Shown here in pieces: positions 31,507-40,196 of a stretch of 40,817 nt of DNA. The translations under genes were made by a program, and so were the position numbers. Every line of letters begins with the position of its first letter. Within the stretch, counting starts at the first letter, position 1. The stretch comes from Deltaproteobacteria bacterium (lineage in GTDB: Bacteria; Desulfobacterota; Desulfobulbia; Desulfobulbales; SURF-16), in the NCBI GenBank assembly GCA_030667965.1, contig DAOUUW010000006.1, forward strand, positions 1 to 40,817, given 5' to 3'. Under the pieces are notes generated by a model that was not told the origin of the DNA, made no database searches, and saw only the letters and a program-made list of their open reading frames with translations.

Positions 31507-31791
31507 CTAAAAATCGCTGAATGGAACGTAAGAAAAATGTTCCTCTTGTCTTGCGTCATGATTTGCTACTTTTCGTAGCCTTGCATTTTGTCGGGAATTA
31601 TCTTTCCTTCCGCTAAGCATCCAGCTCATAACAAAATGCTCGCAGCGGGTAAATTTCTCTGTAGAGCAGAAAAAAAGAGCATGATAGGTCAGCGGGATAT
31701 GGATACCCCCGTTACGCAGCATGCATCGTGAAGTGTCTTCCTGCCAGAACGGGCAGGCTTTTTTATTTTCGTTGCTGGTTTGGTTCAGCAT
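31507..31791 (-). CDS. Small cysteine-rich protein sharing a module with the PilZ protein at 35689
   Basis: The 94-residue frame contains 'CPFWQEDTSRC' followed by 'GGIHIPLTYHALFFCS' and 'CEHF'. This is the same order of residues as in the N-terminal half of the PilZ protein ('CPYW', 'GGMYIPTREHARIFC', 'CYHF'). Five cysteine positions agree or nearly agree, so the frame is probably real, or a remnant of a real gene. The last 35 residues are basic and unmatched. There is no good ribosome site, and a terminator-like hairpin of the + strand overlaps its start region. Confidence 0.5.
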   Translation of the reverse strand: MLNQTSNENKKACPFWQEDTSRCMLRNGGIHIPLTYHALFFCSTEKFTRCEHFVMSWMLSGRKDNSRQNARLRKVANHDARQEEHFSYVPFSDF

Positions 31792-31909
31792 TGCGGTCTC
31801 GTCAATTTTGATTTATCTCTTTTCCTCATTATTTAGATTAACGAAATAAATTCCCTGAAGGTTCCCATAATTTTGTTTTTATGTAATTTTTTTGTAACAG
31901 AGCCGTGGG

Positions 31910-32500
31910 TTGGCCGGGCATCAGGGGCAGGATGAGAGAGCAGACCGCTTGAAACAACAACCGCAGCAGGAGGCTTCCGAGTTTGAAACGCTCGTAAAGC
32001 CCCATATCACTAATATGTATCAGTTGGCTTACCGGCTCACCGGCAGCATGGCTGACGCGGAAGATCTGGTGCAGGATGTGCTGGTGAAGATATACCCGCG
32101 CCGCCGGGAACTTCCGGAAGTGAAAAAACTTCGGCCCTGGCTTGCAAGGGTTCTTTACACATTGTTTGTGGACCAGAAGAGGAGGGCGGCGCGCTCCCCT
32201 CTGCGCCTATTGCGTTTTACAAAAAAGAATGAAAACGGGCAGGATGCCCTGCATGACATCCCGTCGGATGATCCCGGCCCGGCGGAAATCCTTGACCGGC
32301 GCTTTACATACGCAGAGATTCAGCAGGCTCTGAAAACATTAAACGAAGATCAGCGACATCTGTGCATTCTGCATGATATGGAAGGTTATACCTTAAATGA
32401 ACTGACGGAAATTTTATCAACGCCCATCGGCACCCTGAAATCCCGCCTGCACCGGGCAAGGGCGATTTTAAGAAAAATATTAAATAAGGGAACCTTTTAA
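31910..32500 (+). CDS. ECF-type RNA polymerase sigma factor
   Basis: The 196-residue product has sigma region 2 ('HITNMYQLAYRLTGSMADAEDLVQDVLVKIY', then 'LRPWLARVLYTLFVDQKRR') and region 4 ('ALKTLNEDQRHLCILHDMEGYTLNELTEILSTPIGTLKSRLHRAR'). The start is a TTG at 31910 or a later TTG; no in-frame ATG is available in the first 30 codons and no strong ribosome site is seen. The gene is followed by a zinc-type anti-sigma factor and a secreted protein, which is the standard layout of an envelope-stress or surface-signal ECF unit. Confidence 0.93.
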   Translation: MAGHQGQDERADRLKQQPQQEASEFETLVKPHITNMYQLAYRLTGSMADAEDLVQDVLVKIYPRRRELPEVKKLRPWLARVLYTLFVDQKRRAARSPLRLLRFTKKNENGQDALHDIPSDDPGPAEILDRRFTYAEIQQALKTLNEDQRHLCILHDMEGYTLNELTEILSTPIGTLKSRLHRARAILRKILNKGTF

Positions 32501-32593
32501 GATTTATTTTCGTTATTTTGTTAAAGTATCTCTGTTAAAAGTAATTTTTATACAGACGCTTATCGGTGGCAAAAAAAGAGGGTTTAATCAGAT

Positions 32594-33268
32594 ATGAAAT
32601 GCGCTGAATGCATGACATACATAGATGATTTTTTTGATGGTGTCCTTGACCGGCAGGCCGTACAGAACATAGAAGATCATCTTGCCGGCTGCCAAATATG
32701 CCGAGACGCCTTTGCCGGAGAAAAGCATCTGCGTCATATGCTGAAATCCATGCCTGCTCCGCTTCCTTCGCCTGATTTTGCCGGGCAGGTTCTTGCCGGG
32801 GCGGTGGCTCAGAGCCGTGGCAGAAGCAGGTTCAGAAAAGCCGTGTCCATGGCCGGGGCTCTTGCCGCCGGTGTCGTTGTCTGGCTGATGCTTTCCCTGA
32901 CCGGTGGTCCGATGCATCCCGGTCCGGAAAACAAAATTGCATCCGTGCCGATGATCCTGGCGCTGCAGCAGGCAACCACCATTAGAATGGTTGTCAACGC
33001 GCCGTACGATATGCTGCAGTCAACCGTTACCGTTCTTGTGCCGGCACATCTTGAAATAGTCGGTTTTCCCGGAGAAAGTGAAATATCATGGAACACCGAT
33101 CTGCTGAAAGGAAAAAATCTGCTGGAATTGCCGGTTGTGGCAAAAAAAATCGGTGAATCCACCCTGGTTACACAAATTGATTATCAGAACAAAAGGAAAA
33201 TCTTGACACTGACAACGCAGATTGAGAATATTCAGCAAAGTTCGTTAAATGAAAAGGGTATAGCATAA
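32594..33268 (+). CDS. Membrane-anchored zinc-finger anti-sigma factor
   Basis: The N-terminal domain 'MKCAECMTYIDDFFDGVLDR...HLAGCQICRDAF' has the H-X3-C-X2-C zinc anti-sigma motif. A transmembrane helix at about residues 84-103 ('AVSMAGALAAGVVVWLMLSL') separates it from a periplasmic beta-rich domain of about 110 residues ('TTIRMVVNAPYDMLQSTVTV'). It would hold the upstream ECF factor at the membrane until a periplasmic signal releases it. The gap to the sigma gene is 93 bases. Confidence 0.9.
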   Translation: MKCAECMTYIDDFFDGVLDRQAVQNIEDHLAGCQICRDAFAGEKHLRHMLKSMPAPLPSPDFAGQVLAGAVAQSRGRSRFRKAVSMAGALAAGVVVWLMLSLTGGPMHPGPENKIASVPMILALQQATTIRMVVNAPYDMLQSTVTVLVPAHLEIVGFPGESEISWNTDLLKGKNLLELPVVAKKIGESTLVTQIDYQNKRKILTLTTQIENIQQSSLNEKGIA

Positions 33269-33308
33269 TCTGTTTAAGGCGTCAGGGTAAATTGAGAGAG
33301 GAAATCAA

Positions 33309-33788
33309 ATGATGAAATACATTTGTTCAAAGGGTATGAATATGAAAGCATTCAAATATTTCACCGCAGCATCCGTGGTTCTGCTTGGCATTAGTGTGAC
33401 CAATACGGGTTTTGCTTTTAATCAGGATATTGGGGATTTGGAGATCACCATGGAGGTGGTGGGGGAATCATCCCGTAGCGCCTCGGATATTGTCAACAAA
33501 ATTGAGCTTCCAAGCCGCGTACAGGAAAGGGCCAGAAATTTTGAGCAGGTACGGGATACCAATGAAAATGGCGATCCTGAGGGGGATGTTGACCAGGCCC
33601 GCGAAATGATCCGGGAAATGCAGATGCATCAGGAGGAAGTGCAGGAACAGCAAACGGACAGCCTTAATGATGTCGGAGAAATAACCCAGGACATGCGCGG
33701 CAGTCGGGAACTGGTGGAGGATGCACGGGAACAGGGAGTGGAGGCTCTTGACGATATTCGTCAAAAGAACCAGAAATACGGGAGGTGA
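33309..33788 (+). CDS. Secreted coiled-coil protein in the ECF unit
   Basis: The 159-residue product has a signal peptide (start probably at the inner MNMKAFKYFTAASVVLLG, cleaved after 'TGFA'). The mature part is almost all charged helix, rich in Glu, Gln, Asp and Arg ('AREMIREMQMHQEEVQEQQ'), with a coiled-coil pattern. No cysteine remains after the signal. I do not recognise the family. Its place after the anti-sigma gene suggests it is a target or modulator of the ECF pathway, for example a periplasmic sensor like CpxP or ZraP in design, but there is no sequence motif to prove that. Confidence 0.75.
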   Translation: MMKYICSKGMNMKAFKYFTAASVVLLGISVTNTGFAFNQDIGDLEITMEVVGESSRSASDIVNKIELPSRVQERARNFEQVRDTNENGDPEGDVDQAREMIREMQMHQEEVQEQQTDSLNDVGEITQDMRGSRELVEDAREQGVEALDDIRQKNQKYGR

Positions 33789-33791
33789 AAT

Positions 33792-34163
33792 ATGCTTTGC
33801 CAATCGTGTCGGAAGTTCCGTCTCAGTGACGAAGACGCCCCAAACATTTTAACATCAATGCGGGTTGAGAATTCAGAAGATACATTGCCGTACCATGTTC
33901 CCTCACCTGTTCTTTTTGAAACCTATAAATGCTCGCATAACTTTTCCTGCCTGCAAACAGGAATCGGCAATGGCCCCGGTAATTGTGAGGTGTTGCAAGC
34001 CTATGGCTATGGCATCCTGCATTTAAAAAGCAGAGAGCCTGATTCCTTATGTCTTTATCGTGTTTCTTCAAGTATTGTGGGGGAAGTTTGTACATGCCCA
34101 ACATATAACGCTCTGTACCGGATGAGGAATCCCGAAAGCGTTGAGCACTTGAACGATGAATAA
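33792..34163 (+). CDS. Small cysteine-containing protein of unknown function
   Basis: The ATG has an unusually good ribosome site (GGGAGGTG) that overlaps the upstream stop codon, the main reason to believe this 123-residue frame. The product has 'CQSCRK' at the N terminus and further Cys residues ('KCSHNFSC', 'CTCPTY'). There is no signal peptide, so it may be a cytoplasmic metal-binding protein. No family is recognised. The competing - strand frame (33823-34266) has no ribosome site. Confidence 0.5.
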   Translation: MLCQSCRKFRLSDEDAPNILTSMRVENSEDTLPYHVPSPVLFETYKCSHNFSCLQTGIGNGPGNCEVLQAYGYGILHLKSREPDSLCLYRVSSSIVGEVCTCPTYNALYRMRNPESVEHLNDE

Positions 34164-34198
34164 GCGGTTGTTGGGGAGAGGGCCAGGGTGTGAGGGGG

Positions 34199-35497
34199 TC
34201 AGAAAATTTTTCCAATGGAAAAAGTGACCATATTCCGACTGTAATCATAGTCGTAGGTGGAAACATTGTTCGTGTACTGGTATTCCCCTTTTATTTCCCA
34301 TCCTTTTTTCATGTACAGGGTTAAGCCCAAATCTGCCCGGAAACGATCCTCCTCCCTGTCGGACCCACCCCTTATGTCATAGTTGCTTCTGCGGAAAGAA
34401 CAACCCAATGAAATTTTTATTTTTTCGGATGGCTGGATATGCAGGGCGCCCATGACACTGTGCCGGGTGGGGGAATAGTCGTGCTCATCCCTGTCATTTA
34501 CTTCAAGTACATAGGCAAACACAGCCCGGTATGCCGACCGTTTCCAGGATGACTCGGCAAGCGCCTGGTGGCGCCAGCCTTCCAGGTATTCATAATCGCT
34601 GTCCAGGATATCAATATAGCCGGCACGGTAGCGAAAACGGCCGGAAGCCTTGATTACTGCGAGGGGGCATTGCACCTGCAGAATCAGCCCCGGCGTCTGT
34701 TCAAAGAGTTCGTTGCCAAGCCCGGTGATCCAGTATTCTCCACCTGCCGTAATCTGCAGGGAGTCTGTCTTTTTCTTGTAGCGCAGGTTCATTCCGACTG
34801 TTGCGACATCGTAATCATCCAGCTCGAAATACTCCATAACATAGGCATTCATGTTGAGCTGAATGGCGCTTCCGGCAGATTGTCCTGTAAATGAGCGGCT
34901 CAAATGGCCGAGGGCTTCGATAAAAAAATCATCTTGGCCGCTGTTCTGCAAGGTTTCTGTTTGTGAAACGAGTGCGGCATTATCGTCATACCCCAGCCCC
35001 AGGGATCCAAATTTGAGCCAGATGTCTTTTTTTTCATCTTTCCGGAGAAAATCAAGGGCTGCAGCTGCCATTATGCGCAGCTTTTCGTCATCGGCCTCGG
35101 CATAGGCCCGGTTAAACCAGGAAAGCGCGTTCTGTGTGTCGGAAAGTTTTAAGGAGATGAGTCCCAGATTGTAGTATGCCAGAGGCGACATATCCGGGAA
35201 TTCGGCTGTTTGTTGAAATGCCTTTTCCGCCTGATCGTATTGTCCCATTTTGTAGGAGCACACGCCGATATTGTAATACAGGGCGGGCTTTGCCATTCCA
35301 GCCGCCTCGGCCTGGAGAAATGACTGCAGGGCAGGTTCAAAAGCACCGCGTTTGAACGCTTCCATGCCGGATTGAAAAAAGACGGAAGCCCGTGTCGCCT
35401 CTATGTCATTATCCTGAGCCGACGATGATACCCCACACGGTCCAAGTGACAGAAGCAGCAGGCATAAAAATATGATAATTCGGGACGTCATGAGCAT
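34199..35497 (-). CDS. TPR protein with C-terminal outer-membrane beta-barrel
   Basis: The 432-residue product has a signal peptide (MTSRIIIFLCLLLLSLGPCGVSSSAQ). TPR repeats lie at about 40-150 ('ASVFFQSGMEAFKRGAFEPALQSFLQAEAAG', 'PALYYNIGVCSYKMGQYDQAEKAFQQTAE', 'PLAYYNLGLISLKLSDTQNALSWFNRAYAEA'). Residues about 160-432 form amphipathic strands ending in Phe (MVTFSIGKIF), as in outer-membrane barrels. The layout resembles the surface lipoprotein assembly modifier / DUF560 group and polysaccharide-export TPR barrels. It converges with the small Cys gene. I infer a surface export or assembly role, perhaps for the large Asp-box proteins next door. The alternative start at 35491 is equally possible. 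Confidence 0.8.
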   Translation of the reverse strand: MLMTSRIIIFLCLLLLSLGPCGVSSSAQDNDIEATRASVFFQSGMEAFKRGAFEPALQSFLQAEAAGMAKPALYYNIGVCSYKMGQYDQAEKAFQQTAEFPDMSPLAYYNLGLISLKLSDTQNALSWFNRAYAEADDEKLRIMAAAALDFLRKDEKKDIWLKFGSLGLGYDDNAALVSQTETLQNSGQDDFFIEALGHLSRSFTGQSAGSAIQLNMNAYVMEYFELDDYDVATVGMNLRYKKKTDSLQITAGGEYWITGLGNELFEQTPGLILQVQCPLAVIKASGRFRYRAGYIDILDSDYEYLEGWRHQALAESSWKRSAYRAVFAYVLEVNDRDEHDYSPTRHSVMGALHIQPSEKIKISLGCSFRRSNYDIRGGSDREEDRFRADLGLTLYMKKGWEIKGEYQYTNNVSTYDYDYSRNMVTFSIGKIF

Positions 35498-35688
35498 TTT
35501 CGCAGGGTTTTCAGATGATTCAAGTCAGGGGTAATCAATAATGTATTATCCGAAGATATTATGAAAAGATACCATTTTTAAAACAATGGAGTCCAGTGAA
35601 AATAAAAAAGGGAAGCAACACGGAAGCCCTTCCCCTTGATGAGATGATGTCAGTTGCAAAAATCTATCTCAGCACTTTTCATGCCGGA

Positions 35689-36231
35689 TCAATCCCACAT
35701 GATCAGTCCCAGATGGCTGCCGACAGCCTTGGCATATCCCTTATCCTCAACACTGAGTCCAGCCTGGAAAAGACCATTTTCGTCAATGGAACTGCACCAA
35801 TTGACAAAGCCCCTGCAGGTGAAGCCGTCCGGTGAATCCGGAGAAAAAGAAGAGTTGAAAGTGCAGCCGACCATCACTCCCTGACAAAGATTACATCCGC
35901 TTTCCAGCCGCATGCCGGACAGGCTGATGTCCACGGTAAAGGCATCAGCCGTTTTCAGCGGGTGTCCCGCCATGCCAAGACCTTTTTCTAGCCTCACCGG
36001 AATTTTCCTCGTCATCCGGTGGATATGCCGTCGGCCATTTTTGATAAAGCCGTATGTCATGGAAACCGCATTCAGCATATTGTGGATTTGCTGGAAGTGA
36101 TAACACTGCTTATACAGCTGAGATCTGCAGAAAATCCGGGCATGTTCACGGGTGGGAATATACATCCCTCCCTTGGTGGCAATGCACCCGTTACAGCTGT
36201 CTGCAGACCAGTATGGGCAATGTTGGTTCAT
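35689..36231 (-). CDS. PilZ-domain protein with cysteine-rich N-terminal module
   Basis: The N-terminal part (from MNQHCPYW) has the pattern C-P-Y-W, C-x-x-C, 'GGMYIPTREHARIFC' and 'CYHF', shared with the small protein at 31507. The C-terminal part is a PilZ domain with the c-di-GMP-binding pattern R-x3-R ('RRHIHR') and 'DISLSGMRL'. The ORF track start at 36324 lies inside a MITE; the ATG at 36231 excludes that and starts the conserved module. It is likely a c-di-GMP effector whose N-terminal module binds zinc or an Fe-S cluster. It is not in an operon with an obvious partner. Confidence 0.82.
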   Translation of the reverse strand: MNQHCPYWSADSCNGCIATKGGMYIPTREHARIFCRSQLYKQCYHFQQIHNMLNAVSMTYGFIKNGRRHIHRMTRKIPVRLEKGLGMAGHPLKTADAFTVDISLSGMRLESGCNLCQGVMVGCTFNSSFSPDSPDGFTCRGFVNWCSSIDENGLFQAGLSVEDKGYAKAVGSHLGLIMWD

Positions 36232-36271
36232 TTGTTTATCTATAGTAATGGGAACTTCAGGGTTAAAGGTT

Positions 36272-36314
36272 GATAAGCGCAGACATCGAGAGGAAAAACC
36301 AACAATTTCCAATG
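36272..36314. repeat. 43 bp repeat, inverted partner of 29164-29207
   Basis: Reading on the - strand it ends CTCTCGATGTCTGCGCTTATC like the first copy. Its outer end merges with the terminal repeat of the family A MITE, so the MITE may have inserted into it. Confidence 0.6.
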
Positions 36315-36502
36315 TGGTTACCAACGAAATTCAGCCATTCATTAGAACACGGTGCTGTAGGAGCGGCTTTAGCCGCGAAAAGGGCTGGCAAGGAGATGGA
36401 ACTGCTTGCTTGCCAACCCGGAAAATTCGCGGATAAATCCGCTCCCACCTGCATTATTTGCCGGTTACTTACTTAGGAGGCTGAAAATTATTGGTAATCT
36501 CA
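36313..36502. mobile_element. MITE-like element, family A copy 2 (190 bp, inverted)
   Basis: This is a close reverse-complement copy of 1642-1829. The same order is present: terminal repeat TGTGGTTACC, GGAGCGGCTTTAGCCGCG, GGCAAGGAGATGGAACTGC, GCGGATAAATCCGC and GTTACTTACTTAGGAGG. By eye the two copies differ at only a few per cent of positions. Confidence 0.8.
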
Positions 36503-36558
36503 TATTTTTAATTTCTCTCTCACCCTGCCCCTCTTCCGAGTGAGAGAGAGGGAATGGG

Positions 36559-36831
36559 TTATAATTTTTTGCCAGCTCCAGCAGGAGGTCCATCACCGCC
36601 ACTTGCCGGGGTTTCAACCGCCTCATCCAGGAACATCACCCGGCGGAACCAGGCATCGCTTTCGATCACTTCATGCTCCTTGTTGATCGTCTCCTGGTTC
36701 CAGAGGGCGTAAAAGAAATCGCCACCCGGGCTGGCGGCCACACTGGCTTCACCGGACATGATTTTACTGCTGCCTTCCAGCCAATCGAAGTAGTCGCCTA
36801 CACCGTCATCGTCTGTGTCTTTGTCCTCCAA
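36559..36831 (-). pseudogene. C-terminal remnant of a second large Asp-box-family protein
   Basis: The frame encodes 'YFDWLEGSSKIMSGEASVAASPGGDFFYALW...FRRVMFLDE', which matches the C-terminal 80 residues of the 1045-residue protein ('YFDWLEGKEDTHAAEASMHASPGGKFFWAVW...LRRLMFLDG'). It has no ATG start (TTG only) and a stop codon lies 6 codons upstream, so it is a 3' fragment left after recombination or truncation. The 227 bases before it (36832-37058) hold no recognisable coding homology, only a short CCCCTCCCC/GGGGAGGGG hairpin. Confidence 0.7.
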
Positions 36832-37058
36832 ACCCTGCGAGCGGAGATTAGCCCATAACTCCCCCTTATTTATTGCGTAATTGGAAGAATTATCTGCCGG
36901 AAGTCGTTCATTCTTGTTTCCTCCTGGATGAAAATCTCAACGATGAATACAGCGACCTCCCGAGCTACCCTGTCCCCCTCCCCCGGGGATCTGGGGAGGG
37001 GCTTCTTGTTCGAGACAAATTGACTTATGGATCCGGTCTATTCAGTCACTGGATCTTT

Positions 37059-40000
37059 CTAGGGCTTTCCGTTCGACGGCGGGGTGAAATTTTCGCCGGG
37101 GCCCTTGCTGGGTTCGGTGTCGTCGTCGATCTCACCATCCAGGAACATGAGCCTTCTGAGAGGAGCATCGGTGTCGTACGCTTCCCCGTCTGCGTCTTCC
37201 TTCCACTGTTCCCAAACGGCCCAGAAGAACTTGCCACCAGGACTGGCGTGCATGGAAGCCTCGGCAGCGTGGGTGTCTTCTTTGCCTTCCAGCCAGTCGA
37301 AGTAGCCCTCATTTTTATCGCTTTCGAGGTCATAAGTCGGAACACCATCAAGCAACGGTGCGTCATCTTCCCACACATATTCATAGTCATCGCCGTAATT
37401 GGTGGCGCGGCTATAGTACATGTCCTGGGGAGGCGCCTCGCCGAACTCTGAAAGCGTGTTGTCTCCCACCTCGAAGGTGATGAAGAATACGGAAGGATCA
37501 CGCTCACTCTCATTATCACCATTGGGGTCGTCGATAGTTATTCCGTCTGCGGCGAGGATGCTCGAGTGCGTCGGACCTCCGGTGGGCGCGTAACGCGGAT
37601 CAAGCACGGTCTCCTTGAGGCCGTTGAGTATGGACATGCTGCGGGTTGGCTCAAACTGACCCGCAATCAGATCGAACTCCACCTTGTATTCGGTAGTGGT
37701 ACCGGCGGGTCCCATCCACTCGTAGAACTTCGTGCCGTCGGCTACAACTTCCACCCCATCCGGCAAGGCCTGCGTGTCGGTCCAGCCTTCGGGCAAGGTG
37801 GTCCAGGTGTCGCCGCCGTCAAAGGAACGCCGGACGTACAGGTTGTAGTTGTCGTGGCCCCAGGTATTGGCCAGCCAGTTGGGAGACCATGCATACAACA
37901 ACATGATGAAGTCGCCGGACATGTAGCCCCGGTGTCCCTTCGCCACATCGTAGGGGTTTTCCCAGGACTGATCGTCCAAGTTGGTCAAAGCAGTATCCGT
38001 GATTACCGCGCCGTAATTGGCCCCGAGCTGTTGCCACTCGTAGACCTTCGGCATCTGGTCCACGCCTTCCGGCAACAAAGCCATATCGATGTCGTCGAAG
38101 GCCTCGTTGAAGGGGAACGCCGCGATCAGGGCGTCGATGTCACTGCCAATGGAGCTGGCTTCCCCACCAATATCCGGCACGTCGAAAGGCATGCCGGCGG
38201 ACAGGGCCTCGGGCGGAGAGATGCAAAGACCCTTGACGTAGCGCGGATTTAATCCCTCTGTGAAGAGCTTGGTCGCGCATTCCATGCAGTCGTAGCCGAA
38301 GGGGTTGTCCACGGCGGCATCGAACACTTCAGGGATGACGAAACGGCGGCCATAGACATCGGCCGGGCCACCCTGACGAATGATCCCCTGCTTCCACATA
38401 CCCAGTGCCACTGTGCCGGACGGGCCGGCGTCCTTGGCAGGCTGGGAGATCAGGCTGAAGCGCCGGGCGATCTCGCACTGCAGCAGCGTTGTGTCCATCA
38501 CCGGCTCTGGTTGTTCTTCGTAAATCGGATCAGGCTCGATATGCATGAATCGGTAATCATAGGTAATATTACCGTCCGCAGATACAGCGGATTCAGGATA
38601 CTCCACCAGACGATTTTCAGTTTGTATAATGGGCGTTCCGTCCGGGTAGACCGCCGGCTGGTTGAGCATCAGGCCCTGGGAGACCAGTTCCGGGGTGCGC
38701 ATGTCGAAGCTGTGGTACCAGATGTTCTTGCCCATGTCGACTTTTTCGATCAATTCGCCTGGATCGTAGTCTAATTCCTCACCCAGACCCTTGGATTCCT
38801 CGTAGGCCATGACAACCCAAGCCTCGTCAAACACACCGTCGCCGTCCGTGTCGTAGCCCCGCAGGTTGACTCGGTTACGCGTAGCCCCGGTGTTGCCCCG
38901 CATGAGGCGGCCATCTTCGGCAACGCACATTTGTAAATCCATTGGAGTAGTTGAGGTCGGGGGATTATTGGTGATGTCTGGGACCTCCACCGTGACCTTT
39001 ACCGTACTTGCACAAAGATCGCACGTACCGCTGTCGTCTTGGTCGAGCTCGTAGAGGTAGGAGGGCACTCCAACCGTATCGTAATCATCCGGCTTTGCGA
39101 GTCCCATGGCGTTGTCGGTCAAACGAACCGGCATGGACATGGGGATGCCCACTGCGGGAGTGGTATCGAGAGTGTAAACGGCCAGATCTATGGCGCTGAA
39201 GCCTTCAGCCCCGTCATCCACCTTATCGAAATCATTCCAATCGATGTAGCTGTACCAGATGTCGGTCTCGTGGTGCGCAACAGCGCCGCTCCAGCCTTCG
39301 CCGGGGCCTTCACCGGTGCCGGGCCGCAGACCATCAGGATCTTCCTGCCAGGTAACCACGAAGCCGGCACCGCCGGCCACGCCCACCTCGATGCGGTGCA
39401 CGTCGCGCCGGCCGGACGTCAGCCGTTCGGCCTGACGCCACACCACCGCGTCGTATACCCCGTCAAGGTTGGTATCTTCCAGCGTGCCGCGGCAAGTCCA
39501 CAGCGTTGCATAGGGCACCTCGCCCACTGAAGGAAAGCCTTCATCGGCAAAATCGGACGAGCTCTGGGAGCCGGTGACTCCAAAGATGTCGTCCACGTAC
39601 AAGTCGAAACCCTCATCTGTCCGGTTAATTCCCAGATACGCTGCAAGGGCTTCACGGTCCGTGTCCGACATGGCGTAGTTGGGATTGCCACCGTTGGCAT
39701 AACGGCTGGCCCAGGCGGCCATCACTTTGGTTCCGGCCGAATTGGTGAAAAGCCGGAAGGTGTCACCGTAATAGGTGGTTTTATCCTTGAGCGTGAAGGA
39801 ACTCTTATCTCCCGACTTCGACAGGTTCGAGCGTATAAAGGTATTGCCGTCATCCAGACTCACTGCGCCAAACACATCGCGTTTGCCGTGACCCGGGAAT
39901 TCTCCGCTGTCCGCGGGATTGACTACAGGCCCATCGTGATACATAGCAATAAGCGGCCTGACGTAATCGTTGGTAAATTCACTGCCATCTTTGGCGATAT

Positions 40001-40196
40001 AAGTGACCGGCGCCGGTTCGCCTACCGAATCTCTGGCTAGAACGTTCTTATACAACACAACTAGCGCGGCGTGATTTGTATCCAAGTCCGGTGTTTTTGA
40101 AATGTCCTTTACGAACAGTTCTCCGTCTTCGGCAAAAGCAGGGGCAGCCAGCATGAGCAGCATGGCCAGGGTGGCAATGTAGCGTTTTGTTTTCAT
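37059..40196 (-). CDS. Large secreted Asp-box (BNR-type) protein, 1045 residues
   Basis: The product has a signal peptide (MKTKRYIATLAMLLMLAAPAFA). Asp-box motifs of the sialidase/BNR type are visible ('VRRSFDGGDTWTTLPEG', and a weaker 'AVSLDDGNTFIRSN'), so I expect a beta-propeller fold. The sequence is strongly acidic, with calcium-loop-like stretches ('DTNLDGVYDAVVWR', 'YDTDGDGVFDEAWVV', 'DQDDSGTCDLC') similar to dockerin/thrombospondin-type Ca sites. A few Cys pairs ('CDLC', 'CMEC') are not followed by His, so it is not a cytochrome. A conserved C-terminal block ('ASPGGKFFWAVWEQW...RRLMFLDG') is shared with two neighbours. No transmembrane or sorting segment is seen at the end. A surface or matrix protein is my inference; no enzyme activity can be assigned. 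Confidence 0.8.
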   Translation of the reverse strand: MKTKRYIATLAMLLMLAAPAFAEDGELFVKDISKTPDLDTNHAALVVLYKNVLARDSVGEPAPVTYIAKDGSEFTNDYVRPLIAMYHDGPVVNPADSGEFPGHGKRDVFGAVSLDDGNTFIRSNLSKSGDKSSFTLKDKTTYYGDTFRLFTNSAGTKVMAAWASRYANGGNPNYAMSDTDREALAAYLGINRTDEGFDLYVDDIFGVTGSQSSSDFADEGFPSVGEVPYATLWTCRGTLEDTNLDGVYDAVVWRQAERLTSGRRDVHRIEVGVAGGAGFVVTWQEDPDGLRPGTGEGPGEGWSGAVAHHETDIWYSYIDWNDFDKVDDGAEGFSAIDLAVYTLDTTPAVGIPMSMPVRLTDNAMGLAKPDDYDTVGVPSYLYELDQDDSGTCDLCASTVKVTVEVPDITNNPPTSTTPMDLQMCVAEDGRLMRGNTGATRNRVNLRGYDTDGDGVFDEAWVVMAYEESKGLGEELDYDPGELIEKVDMGKNIWYHSFDMRTPELVSQGLMLNQPAVYPDGTPIIQTENRLVEYPESAVSADGNITYDYRFMHIEPDPIYEEQPEPVMDTTLLQCEIARRFSLISQPAKDAGPSGTVALGMWKQGIIRQGGPADVYGRRFVIPEVFDAAVDNPFGYDCMECATKLFTEGLNPRYVKGLCISPPEALSAGMPFDVPDIGGEASSIGSDIDALIAAFPFNEAFDDIDMALLPEGVDQMPKVYEWQQLGANYGAVITDTALTNLDDQSWENPYDVAKGHRGYMSGDFIMLLYAWSPNWLANTWGHDNYNLYVRRSFDGGDTWTTLPEGWTDTQALPDGVEVVADGTKFYEWMGPAGTTTEYKVEFDLIAGQFEPTRSMSILNGLKETVLDPRYAPTGGPTHSSILAADGITIDDPNGDNESERDPSVFFITFEVGDNTLSEFGEAPPQDMYYSRATNYGDDYEYVWEDDAPLLDGVPTYDLESDKNEGYFDWLEGKEDTHAAEASMHASPGGKFFWAVWEQWKEDADGEAYDTDAPLRRLMFLDGEIDDDTEPSKGPGENFTPPSNGKP

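Noticed and set aside
31739-31760. Terminator-like hairpin CCTGCC/GGCAGG followed by T residues on the + strand
   Set aside because: A stronger terminator for the same transcript lies at 31391, and this one falls in the region encoding the conserved CPFWQ of the - strand frame, so it may be chance.
33823-34266. 147-residue - strand ORF
   Set aside because: It competes with the + strand frame 33792-34163, which has a strong ribosome site; the - strand frame has none and runs into the 3' end of the barrel gene.
36873-37451. 192-residue + strand ORF
   Set aside because: Most of it is antisense to the conserved C-terminal block of the 1045-residue protein. The N-terminal part has no homology that I recognise and no ribosome site.
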